Shown here one piece after another: positions 45,753 through 57,000 of a stretch of DNA of 64,000 nucleotides. A program made the translations under genes and the position numbers. Position 1 is the first letter of the stretch, and each line of letters begins with the position of its first letter. Source of the DNA: Atherinomorus stipes. Its lineage: Eukaryota > Chordata > Actinopteri > Atheriniformes > Atherinidae. The notes beneath the pieces are model-generated. The model was not told the origin of the DNA. It saw only the letters and a list, made by a program, of their open reading frames with translations, and did not search any database. Location: NCBI GenBank assembly GCA_023101725.1, contig JALJCO010010304.1, forward strand, positions 248,001 to 312,000, given 5' to 3'.

Positions 45753-47439
45753 AATCTAATATCATATTCTGGTTTGTTAATACTCTTTGAAAGATTAATG
45801 TATATAAATGACATTGTTACAGAGACGATGGCTGATATTTATCTCCAGTCAGAGCCAGTAAGTTGTAGAACTTCCCACCAAAGGTCAGGTAACAATTACA
45901 TGCATATGAGTACATAACTTTCAGCCATTATATAAAGTAGACGGATTAGTGTGTGGGCATCTTTTTGCTCCGTCCTTTCTGATCCACACATATTCTGAGT
46001 GCATCCATAAACCCTTTTACCTGTGACCCTGCGGTGACTCAGCCTGCATATAATATGAAATACTAAAGCAAAATGCTGCGTGTATGGACACCTGTGATAA
46101 TGAAATATTTTCCAACAACCCAGGCAGTCAAATCATCAGCAGATGAGACACAGCACACTGTGCTCCATGTTAAACAGTCACTTAACAGACTGACACTGAT
46201 AGAAGCTTCCAGCCTGTCTCCATGGCAACCCCGCCAGGGTGCCCAGCACTGGCTGTTGGAGCCGGCAAAATGCCAGTCAGGTGTGAAATTACCTCAGAGC
46301 CCAGTGCCACATGGAGTGTGAAGAGAGTTTAGCAAAAGCAACGTGGTTAAAGGAGAGACACCCCCGTCCCCGAGCACCACCACTTCTTCACCACACACAC
46401 ACTCTCACACACACATACTTACAAAGTTACATGAGCATCTCCTTCTTTACCGTAATTCGAATGCAGCTCATTCAAGCAATATTATTCTTCATTGCAAACA
46501 AACAGAAGTCAAGCTAAACAGGAGAAAAATGTTAATTCATATTGACGTTAAATGGTGGTGGTGGGGATTATGCAACAGAGGGAGATTTCCTTTGCTGTCT
46601 TACATTCATGGTCATCTGTCTGCATTTAATGTATTTGCTCATATGCACTGTATCTAAATACGCAATGTACCTGCGACTCATCCAACACTTTCTTCATCCA
46701 AGGTTTGGTTAGGTTTGATACTTTTCAGAAGTGTTTATTTTATTTGACCATTCTTTTATCTATTCACTTATTTATTTAATTAGCCGAAGAACATTTTGTC
46801 AAATTAGAGAAAATTCTATGGTTGACAAATGAATACACTGTAAGATCAAACCAATCTAAAAAGCAACAAAGAAGTTATTCTTACTCTGTTTCCTTCACCA
46901 ACATAGCTGTCATTTCATCTGCACTTTATTTGTGCAGTGTTTAACTTGGCCACAAATGATTGAACAGGCAAAAAGGGGTTGATGGGGAACTCTAATCCAC
47001 AGGTCTTTGGAACATCAAACAGTTCCATGCTCATTGTTCTCAGCAGTTATTGTACTTTTCATTTTTCCTCTCACCCACAGATGCCTAAGTTAGGTAGGTC
47101 TATGTTCAATTTATGGTTGCAGGGTAAAAAGAAAGAAAATCTGTACTGTTGCAACTTACATTAATGTGTCACTGTTCTTCATCTCATGAATTCTGTGACA
47201 GAAAAAATCAACCTAAATATTTAAATGTTATAGCAACAAAGAATTGTGCTGCAACATACTGTACCACAGCAAGTCATCAAATATTATATCTTTTCTGATG
47301 AGATGAGACTGGCAGTATTGTTAGATGGTTCCTACTTTGACCCAGAGATGAGAAAATGGTACCCCACAACTACTCTGTGTTTATGAGGAAAATGACAATT
47401 CTTACAGATGTTAGAACAAATCGGCGGTCAGTGAAATAT
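45753..47439. other. No gene recognised
   Basis: Frames of 60-104 codons without domains. A short CA-rich tract lies at 46390-46420. Confidence 0.4.
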
Positions 47440-47720
47440 GCTAAAATTGACAAAAGTAATAATAGATGAAAGTTTTATTAAAATGACAATGACTTTGAAT
47501 TGTGGTTTAAAAGGATTATTAAAATCAAACAAAACTTAACACAAGCAGACAAGCCTGATGGGGCTCCTGAACTAAAATTTCATTCAGCAACACTTTGAGA
47601 CAATCACTGCAATCAGGTATTTTCTGTAACATCCAATCAGACGCCTGCACCTGTTGACAGGTATGTTGGTCCACTGTTCATGAGCAAGGTGCTCTAATTT
47701 GTCTGGGACAGTTTTTCTTT
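47440..47720 (-). mobile_element. Tc1/mariner-like remnant (copy B)
   Basis: On the minus strand it reads LEHLAHEQWTNIPVNRCRRL followed by IGCYRKYLIAVI, matching the Tc1 transposase C-terminus, where a WxxIP motif precedes the final Arg/Lys-rich helix. The downstream non-coding part is shared with copy A (1228) and copy C (52360). No paired TIRs are found; it is a terminal fragment. Confidence 0.62.
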
Positions 47721-47889
47721 TTTTACTCATTAATTTTTAAAAACACAAATAAAAATCCATGTTTTATTTTACTAAATCATAATTCAGTGAATTTTTATTT
47801 ATTATTTTCAGTTTCTTGTTATTTGAATTACTATTGTGAATTTAGCCTTTTCTTAATGGGAGTGTATGTATACTTATACATGCATACAT

Positions 47890-48135
47890 TGAACTCAAAG
47901 TCCCTCAGAATATTCTGGTATAAATGCATCCTAAAATATCCTTTGGATAATACTTGGGAAATAGAGTTCACTTTGTGTCTGTCAGCAGTACCAATTCTCC
48001 CCATTTTGCTTGCCAGTTTTGGAGTTCCTCAAGGTTCCATACTTGGACCAGTTTCGTTTTCCTTTTAAATGAATGATTTACCAAATGTCTGGAAAGTTGT
48101 CTTTTGGGTATTTCTGTCATATTTACACTGATATG
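47890..48135 (+). pseudogene. LINE reverse transcriptase fragment (GVPQGSILGP)
   Basis: The frame up to 48068 contains FGVPQGSILGP, the strongly conserved motif B of non-LTR reverse transcriptases. It is followed after a stop by MNDLPN, the usual 'YINDLP' continuation. A YADD-like motif is not readable. The clade could be CR1, Rex1 or L2; the fragment is too short to tell. Confidence 0.65.
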
Positions 48136-48144
48136 TTCATAATT

Positions 48145-48192
48145 ATTCCAATTATTATAATAATAATTATTATTATTATTATCATCATCACG
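48145..48192. repeat. ATT/ATC microsatellite
   Basis: AATTATTATT-type units ending in ATCATCATC. Confidence 0.8.
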
Positions 48193-49264
48193 GTGCAGTA
48201 TCGACGGTGCAGCTGCACCAGGGCCCAGATGCATTCAGGGCCCATGAAGGAAGGGGAAAAAATAATCAGATGTCTGTCAGATTTAGGGGAGGGTAAATTA
48301 AAAAAATGCCTCTGTCTATGTACCATACCTCATGCACACCGCTTTACCTTTTCTTTATCTTAAAAACACACACATAAAACACTCTGAAAACCGGACAAAG
48401 CAGTCGTTGCCTGATGCGTTTTAATGGGCGCCCACGCAGAGAATGCCCACGGGTATGAAAACAGCTGTACGCACTCTGATTACCCACCTGATAACTCAGG
48501 TGAGTAAAATGAGAGTAAACCATGGGCCCATTTTCTTCTGAGCTGGTTCTGGTTCAGAGCCACGCGCTCCTCGCTTTCCGAACTATTTTTAAACAGGCAC
48601 CAGTTCTTTGCTGGACCAGAGTAAAGAAGCGTTTTACCCAACTTGATTCAGCAGGTGGGGTCGGAGCACCTTCCGACATAAGAGGGTTTAAATATGGCCG
48701 TAATTTTCAAGCCAGTTGCGGATTATAAAACTGGTCAGAGGAGGAAACCTGGTGCTTAGGATGGGAGATTGCTGCACAAAGAAGGTAGGATATTCTCCAC
48801 CACCCTGATTTCAGCTGTTCTGCTCCCGTGTCACACCTGCAGCAGAAACGTCTTCCTCACTGATGCGCGACGCAAAAAGTCACTCCAGCACCAAGTAAAA
48901 CACTCATGCCCACAAAGAATTAAATAAAATTTCTGCTACCTGTGACCTGCATGCACATGTGAAGTTTAATTTAATTAAGTTTTTTATCCTAAATGCGGGA
49001 ACCCGACCTGCTGCAGCGTTTTTGGTAGAAGGGGAATCCTTCATGGGGACAACAGCAGTTCTCTCAAGCTGTGCGTGTGCTAGTCCAAGAATGTGTGTGC
49101 ATGCGCACGTCCATGAGCGTGCGTGCATGCATGTGAGCATGAGCATGTTTGTGTTAACGGCAGAGGTGGGGCACAAAAAAAGTATTTGCACTGGGGCTAA
49201 CTTTTCCCTGCCTGCACATTTGTTTTTGAATGCTTCGACCCAGTATCACTAAATGACCTCTTCA
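48193..49264. other. No gene recognised
   Basis: Frames up to 97 codons without domains. A GTGCATG/CATGAGCGTGCG-rich purine-pyrimidine alternating stretch lies at 49090-49150. Confidence 0.4.
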
Positions 49265-50797
49265 AAATGGTTCATCATATTAAGCCTTCTTTTTCCCCCG
49301 GCGACTGTATACATCCTACTTTGGTCCGTAGTGCTTTTTTTTCTGTTGGTCCTATCATTCTGCCCCTCAGAAAAATGTGTCTGGAGACTGGTTACGTCCC
49401 TTCTATCTTTAAGCAGGCAGTGGTGCAGCCGCTCCTTAAGAAACCCAACCTTGACACTGGTCCTAGCTAATTACAGACCTATTTCAAAACTCCCTTTCAT
49501 ATCGAAAGTTCTTGAAAAATTTGTTTTCCAACAGTTACAATCTCATCTTGACCAATACAAAATCTCTGATAAATTCAATCTGGTTTTAAATCTGTTCATA
49601 GCACAGACTGCCCTTTTAAAGATTTTTAATGATCTTTTTTAACTTTAGACTCAGGCCAGTCTGCTGCTCTGGTTCTGCTGGATCTAACAGCAGCGTTTGA
49701 CACCGTGGACCACCAGATTTTGTTGTCTCGTCTGGAGCACTGTGTGGGTTTAAAGGGGTCTGTTTTAGACCCCTTTTAGATAGATCTTTCTCAGTCCATT
49801 TTTAACCACTTCTCTTCTGCCCCATCCCCATTAACTTGTGGTGTCCCCCAGGGTTCTATCCTTGGCCCATTATTGTTCTGTCTCTATCTGCTCCAACTTG
49901 GTCAAATCTTTGAGAAGCACGGGATATCCTATCACTGCTATGCAGATTATGTCCAAATTTATGTACCTCTTAGTTCAGATGGTGACTCAGTAAACCGGCT
50001 CCTTACAGTAGTTGTCTTGCTGAGCTCAGAACTTGGATGACTCAGAATTTTCTGCTTCTGAATGAGGACAAGACCGAGGTCATTATCTTTCACTCAACAC
50101 CTCAAAACAGTGTGGCTCCCTCACTGGGTTCTCTATCCCCAAACATACATGCTGTCGTCAAAAGTCTTGGAGTTACTCTGGATGGTGCGTTAAAACTGGA
50201 CAAACAGGTCAAGTCTGTAGTGAGGAGCATCTGTAGTGAGGAGCGTCTTTTACCATCTGAGACTGCTAGCCAGGGTAAAGCCACATCTGCCCAGGCGTGA
50301 CATGGAGAGGGTGGTTCATCTTCTCATCATGTCACGCCTGGACTACTGTAACTCACTCTACCAAGGCCTCTCTAAACAAAATACATCGTCTTCAAATAGC
50401 TCAGAATGCTGCTGTCTGTATGCTAGCTGGCAGAGGCAGGCGTGAGCACATCACCCCTATTTTGGCTGAGCTTCACTGGCTACCAGTGGGTTTTAGAATC
50501 CAGTTTAAAATTCTGTTGCTGGTGTATAAAGCCCTTAATGCTCTGTCCCCTTTGTACATCTCAGAGCTCCAGGTCCGCTACGACCCCCCCCCCCCCCCCC
50601 CCAGCGCCGGCCGACAGCAACCGGTCAGGGCCCTACCAGCGACCCACCCACCACCGCAGAGCAGCCCCAACTGCTGACCCCCATTCCCCCCATCTGGATG
50701 GATACAGTCCCGCTCCAGCAGCAAGGCAGCCCAGACCCTCCCCCAAATAGTTGATTGTTGTTAAGTGTGCTCTATAAATAAACTTGAACTTGAACTA
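49265..50797 (+). mobile_element. LINE L2-like element, 5'-truncated
   Basis: It starts inside the reverse transcriptase N-terminal region and ends with a CTATAAATAAACTTGAACTT tail typical of fish L2 3' ends. A C run of about 17 (50584-50602) and a GC-rich unique piece (50603-50745) sit between the coding part and the tail. The protein remains are described separately. Flanks give no clear target duplication. Confidence 0.82.
49267..50583 (+). pseudogene. L2-like reverse transcriptase, several frameshifts
   Basis: The motifs appear in order but in changing frames: VVQPLLKKPNLDTG (49420), NYRPISKLPFISKVLEK (49471), ALVLLDLTAAFDTVDHQILL with the first catalytic Asp (49655), CGVPQGSILGPLLFCLY (49835), and YHCYADYVQIYVPL (49932), where the YADD second Asp has become Tyr. 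Then come WMTQNFLLLNEDKTEVIIF (50030), VKSLGVTLDG (50158), SRLDYCNSLYQGL (50332), and LAELHWLPVGFRIQFKILLL (50465). This is the L2 clade arrangement through the thumb. The endonuclease is absent. The lost catalytic Asp and the shifts make it inactive. Confidence 0.85.
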
Positions 50798-51390
50798 TCA
50801 CCACCATGTTGCACTACTGATTACTATCAAACCTGCTGTAGGCTCTGCAGGTTTCCACTTGCTTCCACCCTCCTAATCCCCCAATACCATCTCTCACACA
50901 CCTATGTAAAAAATCATGAAAAACAATCAAAAACATAAAACTAAACACAGAAAATGTAATTGTTAAATATTTCTAAACTATCTAGGTTTACTAGTTATAA
51001 ACTACTTTCTTGTCTCACAGCAACAGGGCTGCAGCAGGAGAATCATTTTATCTCACACAGATAAAGTCACTGGAATTAATGCTTTTCACATTTAATTCCA
51101 TAGACATATGCCCTAATCACACCTTTTATCTTTTTATGACAGCAGTTATTCACAAACTCATCTCAGCTAACCATTTACATTTACATTACCTTGACAACAT
51201 GTTCTCTGGGTAGGCATTTTATTATAGTAGGTGTGAATTAGAGAATCATGTTACCAAATTGAAGAATTTATTTAAGCATTACTTTCTCCAATGCTATGTA
51301 TCTCTGAAAAAGAGGACTAAATATGTTCCTACACATGTCAATTATCTCATTGAGGAGAACTACAGCTTCAGTGTGTACAACACTAAATAA
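50798..51390. other. No gene recognised
   Basis: AT-rich; a 67-codon frame without domain. Confidence 0.4.
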
Positions 51391-51630
51391 GGTTGACCCT
51401 CTGAAAAAGAAGGTAATTACTCAAAGACTGTGGCTCCATGGTTTAATTCACAGCTCTAGGCCTTAGAGAAGGCTTCAAGAAGACTAGGAAGACAATCACA
51501 TTCAAATAGCTTGGAAAAAATTCACTTAGTCTTCAAAGATGGTTTAATAGTGTATAAAGAAACTTTTTACAGAACTGCAACGTATTACTCATTAGTCATA
51601 GGGAACAAGAACAAGGAAATGTAGCTGGGA
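51391..51630 (+). pseudogene. LINE ORF2 linker fragment between endonuclease and RT
   Basis: It reads VDPLKKKVITQRLWLHGLI and, after a shift, LEKASRRLGRQSHSNSLEKI followed by VYKETFYRTATYYSLVIGNK. This is the pattern '.APLK.......PWF..ELR..K...RR.E..W.K....V.K..Y.....YY..LI' found between the endonuclease and RT of Jockey-group LINEs. The RT part of what may be the same element lies at 52575-53330, beyond two younger insertions. Confidence 0.55.
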
Positions 51631-51849
51631 AACTTGGAGACTCTCTGGTCTACACTCCAGACCAGTTGTTGGCAGTAATTCACCAATTGGTTTTTGTCAA
51701 TCGTCACAAAAACATGAAGAAAAGTTATCTTGCTGATCCACAAAGACTGCACCCGTGGGCATCTGACACACTCCTATGGAGGTCAGAATAAAACCGCAGT
51801 CCTGCCAGAATGCTGTCAAAGCATTCCAGTGTGTGTGTGTGTATATGTA

Positions 51850-52173
51850 CAGCCATCGGAAAAATTAAGAGATCACCACTGTCATCAAAAAATAATGGTT
51901 ATGCAATTGAGTACCAACTGTGGTGTGAATCTAAAAGAGACAGAAAAGAAAATATAGAATGCTTAAAGCTGTTTTTGGCAGTACAATGCCATAGTTATGG
52001 ATGTAAAAACTTAATAATCAAAATCAAGAAAAGCATGGAAAATGGCTAGATATCAGTTCTTACATTAAACTCTAATGAGCTTTTTTGTTGTTATCATTGT
52101 TTGTCCAGATTTGTCCAGACAAATGTACCTTAGAAATATGAGAAATCAAGGGTGGTCTCTTAATTTTTTCCAT
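51850..52173. mobile_element. Tc1/mariner-type MITE
   Basis: The left end CAGCCATCGGAAAAATTAAG follows TA, and the next ten bases are AGATCACCAC. The complement of the right end reads ATGGAAAAAATTAAGAGACC, so about 24 bases pair. The right tip lacks the first few bases and runs into a TA-rich repeat. No transposase; the frames inside are short. Confidence 0.7.
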
Positions 52174-52359
52174 ATAAATATATATATATGTATGTATACA
52201 TAATTTGCAAACTTATTTATAGCCTACAATTAAAGAAAATGCTAAATTCATAATAGTTATTTATAACAGAATAAACTAAAAATGTAATAAATAAAAATGT
52301 AATAAATTATACTTTATAGAAATAAAATATTGCTTTTGAATTGTAACTGAAATGAATAA

Positions 52360-52560
52360 TTGAAACAAACAAACAATACTGTCTCAGACCAATTACAGCA
52401 CTTTGCTCATTAACAGTGGACCAGCATACCTGTCAATAGGTCCATAAATCTGAACATTACAGGAAACTTTTTATTGCAGTGATCGTCAAAAATGATTGAA
52501 CAAAATTTTAATTCAGGAGCCCCATCTTGCATTTTTACTTGTTTTATATTTTATTTGTTT
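52360..52560 (+). mobile_element. Tc1/mariner-like remnant (copy C)
   Basis: The plus strand reads LQHFAH, stop, QWTSIPVNRSINLN, a decayed version of the transposase C-terminus in copy B. The following CAGGAGCCCCATCTTGC part is the reverse of the shared non-coding block in copies A and B. No complete TIR pair. Confidence 0.6.
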
Positions 52561-52574
52561 GACCACTTTACACG

Positions 52575-53330
52575 GAGCAAATAGTGCAGGTGTGAAAGCA
52601 TCCTTATATAAAACAGGTGACAAACACCATGTTATAAACGACAAGCCTGATTCTTTGCTTTTCAAATTCTCCAAAATACTGGAAAAATTCTACTAACAAG
52701 TCAGATGATCCGCTGCTCACAGATAACCAGTATGGGTTCAGAGAAGCAGAGGGAACATTTACAGTTCTTACAAAAGCTTTTGGTACTATTGATGATAATA
52801 AATCATTTGATAAATTGGGAAATATGGAATCAGAGGGGTTGGACTGGATTTTGGTGATGAGCTGCTGAAGAAACTGGCATCATTTTCTAGCAACAGAAGA
52901 AATACCTGAATTACTGTGAACATATGGAGTAATACTAACAAAAACATATTACAGCCTCTCACAGTAAAATTAAAAGAGCTGTAAGGATAAATATATTTGG
53001 GTATCTGGAGAGGACAAACTCACTCTTCTGAAAATAAAATCTGTTGGAAATCCTGGATATGGTAAAAATTCAAAACTGATTTTATCATACCCAAAGCAAG
53101 AAATGATCTCTTACCAGAATATATTAAAATAGTGCTCATAGAACCTGAGGGGAGTTGAATTTCAGAAAACATAACATAGGAACAACAATGAGGAGCATGT
53201 GCAGAGCAGTCTGTGGAGTGAAGCTGTGGTGCAGTATTAATGAGAAATCAGATCAGAAAGATCCACCTCTAAAAACCTGTTTATGAATAAAAACAAAAAG
53301 CATTTATTGTGTAGTATATGGATCAGACAG
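52575..53330 (+). pseudogene. LINE reverse transcriptase remnant (CR1/Rex1/L2 group)
   Basis: The first part reads ASLYKTGDKHHVINDKPDSL then FSKILEKFY, the '.PLYK.GD.....NYRP.SLL..FSKILEK' block at the start of the RT. Next comes LLTDNQYGFREAEGT (52715-52760), matching 'QYGFR...ST'. The final part, about 53100-53300 (LLPEYIKI ... KNLFMNKNKKHLL), resembles the C-terminal end of such proteins. The central palm is unrecognisable, and stops are numerous. Confidence 0.62.
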
Positions 53331-53553
53331 AGAGTAAAATATTCTAAATGCTGACAGTCACTGTTCAGTAGGAATAATCTCATGTAAGAATTTTCATTGT
53401 TTTTGTTGTTCAGTGTAAATAACTGTATTCGTAAATACATTTACAGTAGAATAATTTGCATTGTGCATTTTTCTTTCTATGGAGCATTAACATACAGTAG
53501 CTGCCATTTGTACTGATGAATTTATCTTTAGATTTAGGCTATAAGTGTACGTA
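53331..53553. other. No feature seen
   Basis: AT-rich spacer between the LINE relic and the Harbinger-type element. Confidence 0.5.
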
Positions 53554-55040
53554 CACTGGCCCTCATTTATCAAACGATCGTCGAAATGGTCGCACATCTG
53601 ATCGTAAAAATGGTCGTACGATTGGACCCACGTGTGATTTATTAAAACGTTCGTATCGGTCCAATCTCGTCGTACGAACAAAAGAGTCTTGATAAATTCC
53701 AAAGCTGAAATCCATCGTCATTTAAATGTCACGCCCACGGTTACGCCCTTAAACATGCATAATGATGAGGCTTCACCCGGCGAGGTTGAACCACGGCGAG
53801 GAGAGATTCTGCCAAAAAAGAAACTTTTGGGGGGATCAAGACAGAATTCCTCGTTTGTGAGGAGGGAAAGATTAAAGAGGTGCCGTTTGGCAGCTTAAAA
53901 CCGAAGTCAGAGACGTGCAGAAAAACGCTGCACGGAAGAGGATCAGTCAGCGCCTCACCGGTGTGAACGACCGGCTGAGATATTAATAAAAGTATCTAGG
54001 CCTGGTTTATATGGTTTATTCGTTATTAGTTATGAAATTGAATAATAGCCCACATCCGATGGCAGCGTCACAATTCTTTAGTCAATGGGTCAAGAAAAAG
54101 TGGTCCAATATGAAACTTACCACCAAAAGATGTTTCACCGCCCCCCCTCCATGCGCTCTAACAGGTGACAGGTGGATGCCAGTCAGATCCGAGCCTGAAC
54201 TGGACAGGGACAAAAAAAATGATAACTTGCATTTGCAAAACTAAGGGACAGTCTACTGACTCAGCACTTATACAACTTTAACGATTAGTTATTAGAAATG
54301 ACGAATCAGCTCCAGTCTCCTCCATTTAGCCCAGTGGGAGCTGCAGGGCGGCTGCCGGCGCATCTTCTCCTCTGACTGCGTATCAAAACTCTCCAGCGGT
54401 CCGAGCGATGTGCAGCACTGCACAGGACAGGAGTGTTGTAGATTTTCTCAGAGTCTAAAGCAGCGTTTCATCCCGCCGGGTCCGAGTCGGACCGTCCGAC
54501 ACCCACCTGCCTTCCTGCAGCCCGAAGCAGCGCTCCACCTGGGCACCTGCGCGTGTGTGCGTACTGATGCCTACCTGCGCTCCTATGTGGCAGTTTTACC
54601 AGCGGGGTGAGGAGATGCACGAAGAGTGAAAAGCACTTGTCTCCTAGAACTGTATGTAAATGATTTTAATAATTTGTTGAGATAAATGGAGGAATTAAAT
54701 TCAGTCGCAGCTATTTTTGCAATTTAGGGAATAGGCTACGTTCTACATTCCCTTTTTCCTTTTTCTTTTTCTTTACAAATGGGTTCATTCTTAGTGCTGA
54801 TATGTGAATGCTTATGTTTAAACGACAGTTTGCGGTTTGGTTAATAAATATTTTCATGTTCTGCTGCGCTCTGCTGCAAACCCTCACTGACTCAAACTTG
54901 CGTACACGAACTCAGAGCTGTCGTGAGATTTGATCGTATCCTACGATGACGTTCAAATTGATAAATGCCGAGTCTTGCGTGGAAATGGTCGTACGCACAG
55001 ATTTTCGTCGTACGATCGTTTGATAAATGAGGGCCAGTGT
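53554..55040. mobile_element. PIF-Harbinger-like element with long perfect TIRs
   Basis: The first 31 bases (starting ACACTGGCCCTCATTTATCA) and the last 31 bases are exact inverse copies. Just inside, GTCGTACGA words recur on both sides. CCTCATTTATCA-type ends are known for fish PIF-Harbinger elements, which encode a transposase and a separate Myb/SANT-like protein. Only remnants of the latter are seen (next entry). At 1,487 bp with no transposase it is non-autonomous. The flanking 3-bp duplication is not obvious. Confidence 0.75.
53830..54150 (+). pseudogene. Harbinger Myb/SANT-like protein, remnants
   Basis: In one frame, about 53856-53925, KIKEVPFGSLKPKSE matches the '..LFGSL...' region of the Myb_DNA-bind_5-like domain of Harbinger second proteins. 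In another frame (54070-54140) QWVKKKWSNMKLTTKRCF matches the following 'VKKKWSDLKVDTKKRV' helix. About 140 bp of unrelated or decayed sequence separate them. The product is not functional. Confidence 0.55.
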
Positions 55041-56905
55041 CTATAAACAACATAATGAGTTAAGTGACTAGCAAAACATTATTCTGCAGCCCTCTGATGC
55101 CCTTTAACATTAAATCACATTTTCTGTACTATATTTCTTTTGCCATTAAGTCAAGCCTCATAAGAACCCAACTGAGAAACTTTCCTCTGATGCCAAACGT
55201 GTTATCTTTGACAAAGTTGTATTTTAAATACATAATGTCCACAAATAGTCTGATATTTATGTTCCAGCAATACAGAGTGAGTTGCTGTTACAGCCTGCCA
55301 CGTAGTATTTCTAAGAAAGTAAAACTAAAAGTGACTTGATATCATGACAGTAGCACAAGCCAGATAGTAATGTTCATGATATTAAGATAATTTTAACTTG
55401 CTCTGCTCATCCCCTGTGCTGCCTGACTGTAGCTTACTGCTGTAGTTAGTGAGATAAAAAAAAATGAGATCAAGAAAATATTTACATAGCCAATGCATAC
55501 AAAATGGCCAGGTTCTGAATCCAAAAATCGGGGAAATTATGGGTGGCTATTGGATATATTTATTTTTTTTAACAAAGATAGAGAAGGGAGCAGTACCAGT
55601 ACTGTCAGCAGCATTAGTGCTGCCAGAGTTCCCGCAGTTACGGCAGTGGTGGACAGCAGCAGCAGTGAGGAATCACAGCAAGAAACCTTCAGGTACAATT
55701 TAAGTACAAACTAAACATGCTGGTGATAGTTTTAGAATAATTAATAGAAAAACCTGTTAGATTATAAATAGGCTAAGTATCAAGTTTAGGTGGATGATGG
55801 TGTAATTTATATGATTTACAATATGGTTAATTGTACAGACTGCACATTTAACCATATTGTAGTTTATTAAGTAGAATTTCAGTTTATGTGATTTACATGC
55901 AGGTTGTTGCAGCACAACGAATGTTTATTTTGTGAGGGAAAGAAACAAAAAGCTGTGTGGCCACATGTGGAGCATTTGTTTTATTATTTTACAGTTTTAC
56001 ATCAGTAGGCACCCAGCCTAATTTACTCTGAGTGTTTTGCGTTAATTTGGTGGAGGTGGCCTGGGATGGTATCAAATTCCCGGCCTGAATTATTGTCCCA
56101 GCCCGCCCGTGTGTGAATGCAAAGAAGAATTAATAGCAACGACAAAGGTAAAATGAACTGGATAGATTACATGGCTCTATGACTGTGAGGAAGTACAAAG
56201 TCTTCCTGACTTGCTGTGTTTTATAGTTTGGTTTTGATTATTTTGTATATTTTTGTTTTTGATTATTTTTTGTATATTTTGTTTTCAATGTTCATATCAT
56301 TTTGGGGGGGACTAACCCTAACCCTAACCCCAGGGAAGAATATCTGTAGCTTGCTACAGCTAACAGGGATCTCAAATAAAGTAAACTAAACATTTTATGA
56401 AACCAATTAGCTGGTCAGTGACGCCTCACACAAATCACAATTATAAACTTGGTGAATATAATAAAACGTTGCTGTGAAAGTTAAAGCCACAAGGAATTGT
56501 GGGACAGCAAAGAAGATAGAAAAAAAATGTGAAGCCAGCTCCAGCAGAACACAAGGGATGTGTGATTAGGAATGAAAAATAAAAAGATCAGACTGATGGA
56601 AGTCCTGACAGAGCAAATAAGCTGAAGATGGTTCAGCGAAGAACGTTTATCATCCTCCTCCAGTCACATAGACCTCCCATCCTCCATGAATCCACAGCTT
56701 TCCCATCACAGCTGCACTCTGTCACCCTGCAGCTGAGTCACAGACCTTAACACGGCCTCATCTTCCCTCTCATCAGGACACACAGAGACCTCCTCTGCCT
56801 CCCCCTCCAGCCTGTCTGTCTCCTGCAGTCAGGTGAGGAAACAAATTAAGAGCCTGAACAAGAACAGACCTATTTTCCTCAGCTCTTCTCTGAAGTAGGA
56901 GTAAT
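55041..56905. other. No gene recognised; telomere-like triplet at 56313
   Basis: Two overlapping frames near 55464-55714 include a Ser-rich patch VVDSSSSEESQQETF but no domain. At about 56311-56331 CTAACCCTAACCCTAACCCC gives three CCCTAA units, a very short interstitial telomere-like motif. Confidence 0.4.
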
Positions 56906-56907
56906 AA

Positions 56908-57000
56908 CCTTAATTTTACCAGGAATAAAACTCATTGAGATTAAAAACCTCTTTTCAAGAGTGACCTGGCCAAGACAGTAGCACAAAATCAACAACATAA
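56908..57000 (+). repeat. Teleost dispersed-repeat fragment (TTTTACCAGGAATAAA type)
   Basis: TTAATTTTACCAGGAATAAA ... TTGAGATTAAAAACCTCTTT ... CCTGGCCAAGACAGTAGC is a sequence I recognise as frequent in fish genomes, probably a LINE/SINE 3' part. No coding part adjoins it. Confidence 0.45.

Noticed and set aside
48123..48326. Ile-rich minus-strand frame as membrane protein
   Set aside because: The Ile run is the ATT microsatellite.
50581..50750. Pro/Ala-rich C-terminal extension of the L2 protein
   Set aside because: It arises from the C homopolymer and GC-rich filler after the conserved L2 end; the frame is not shared with the other L2 copies here.
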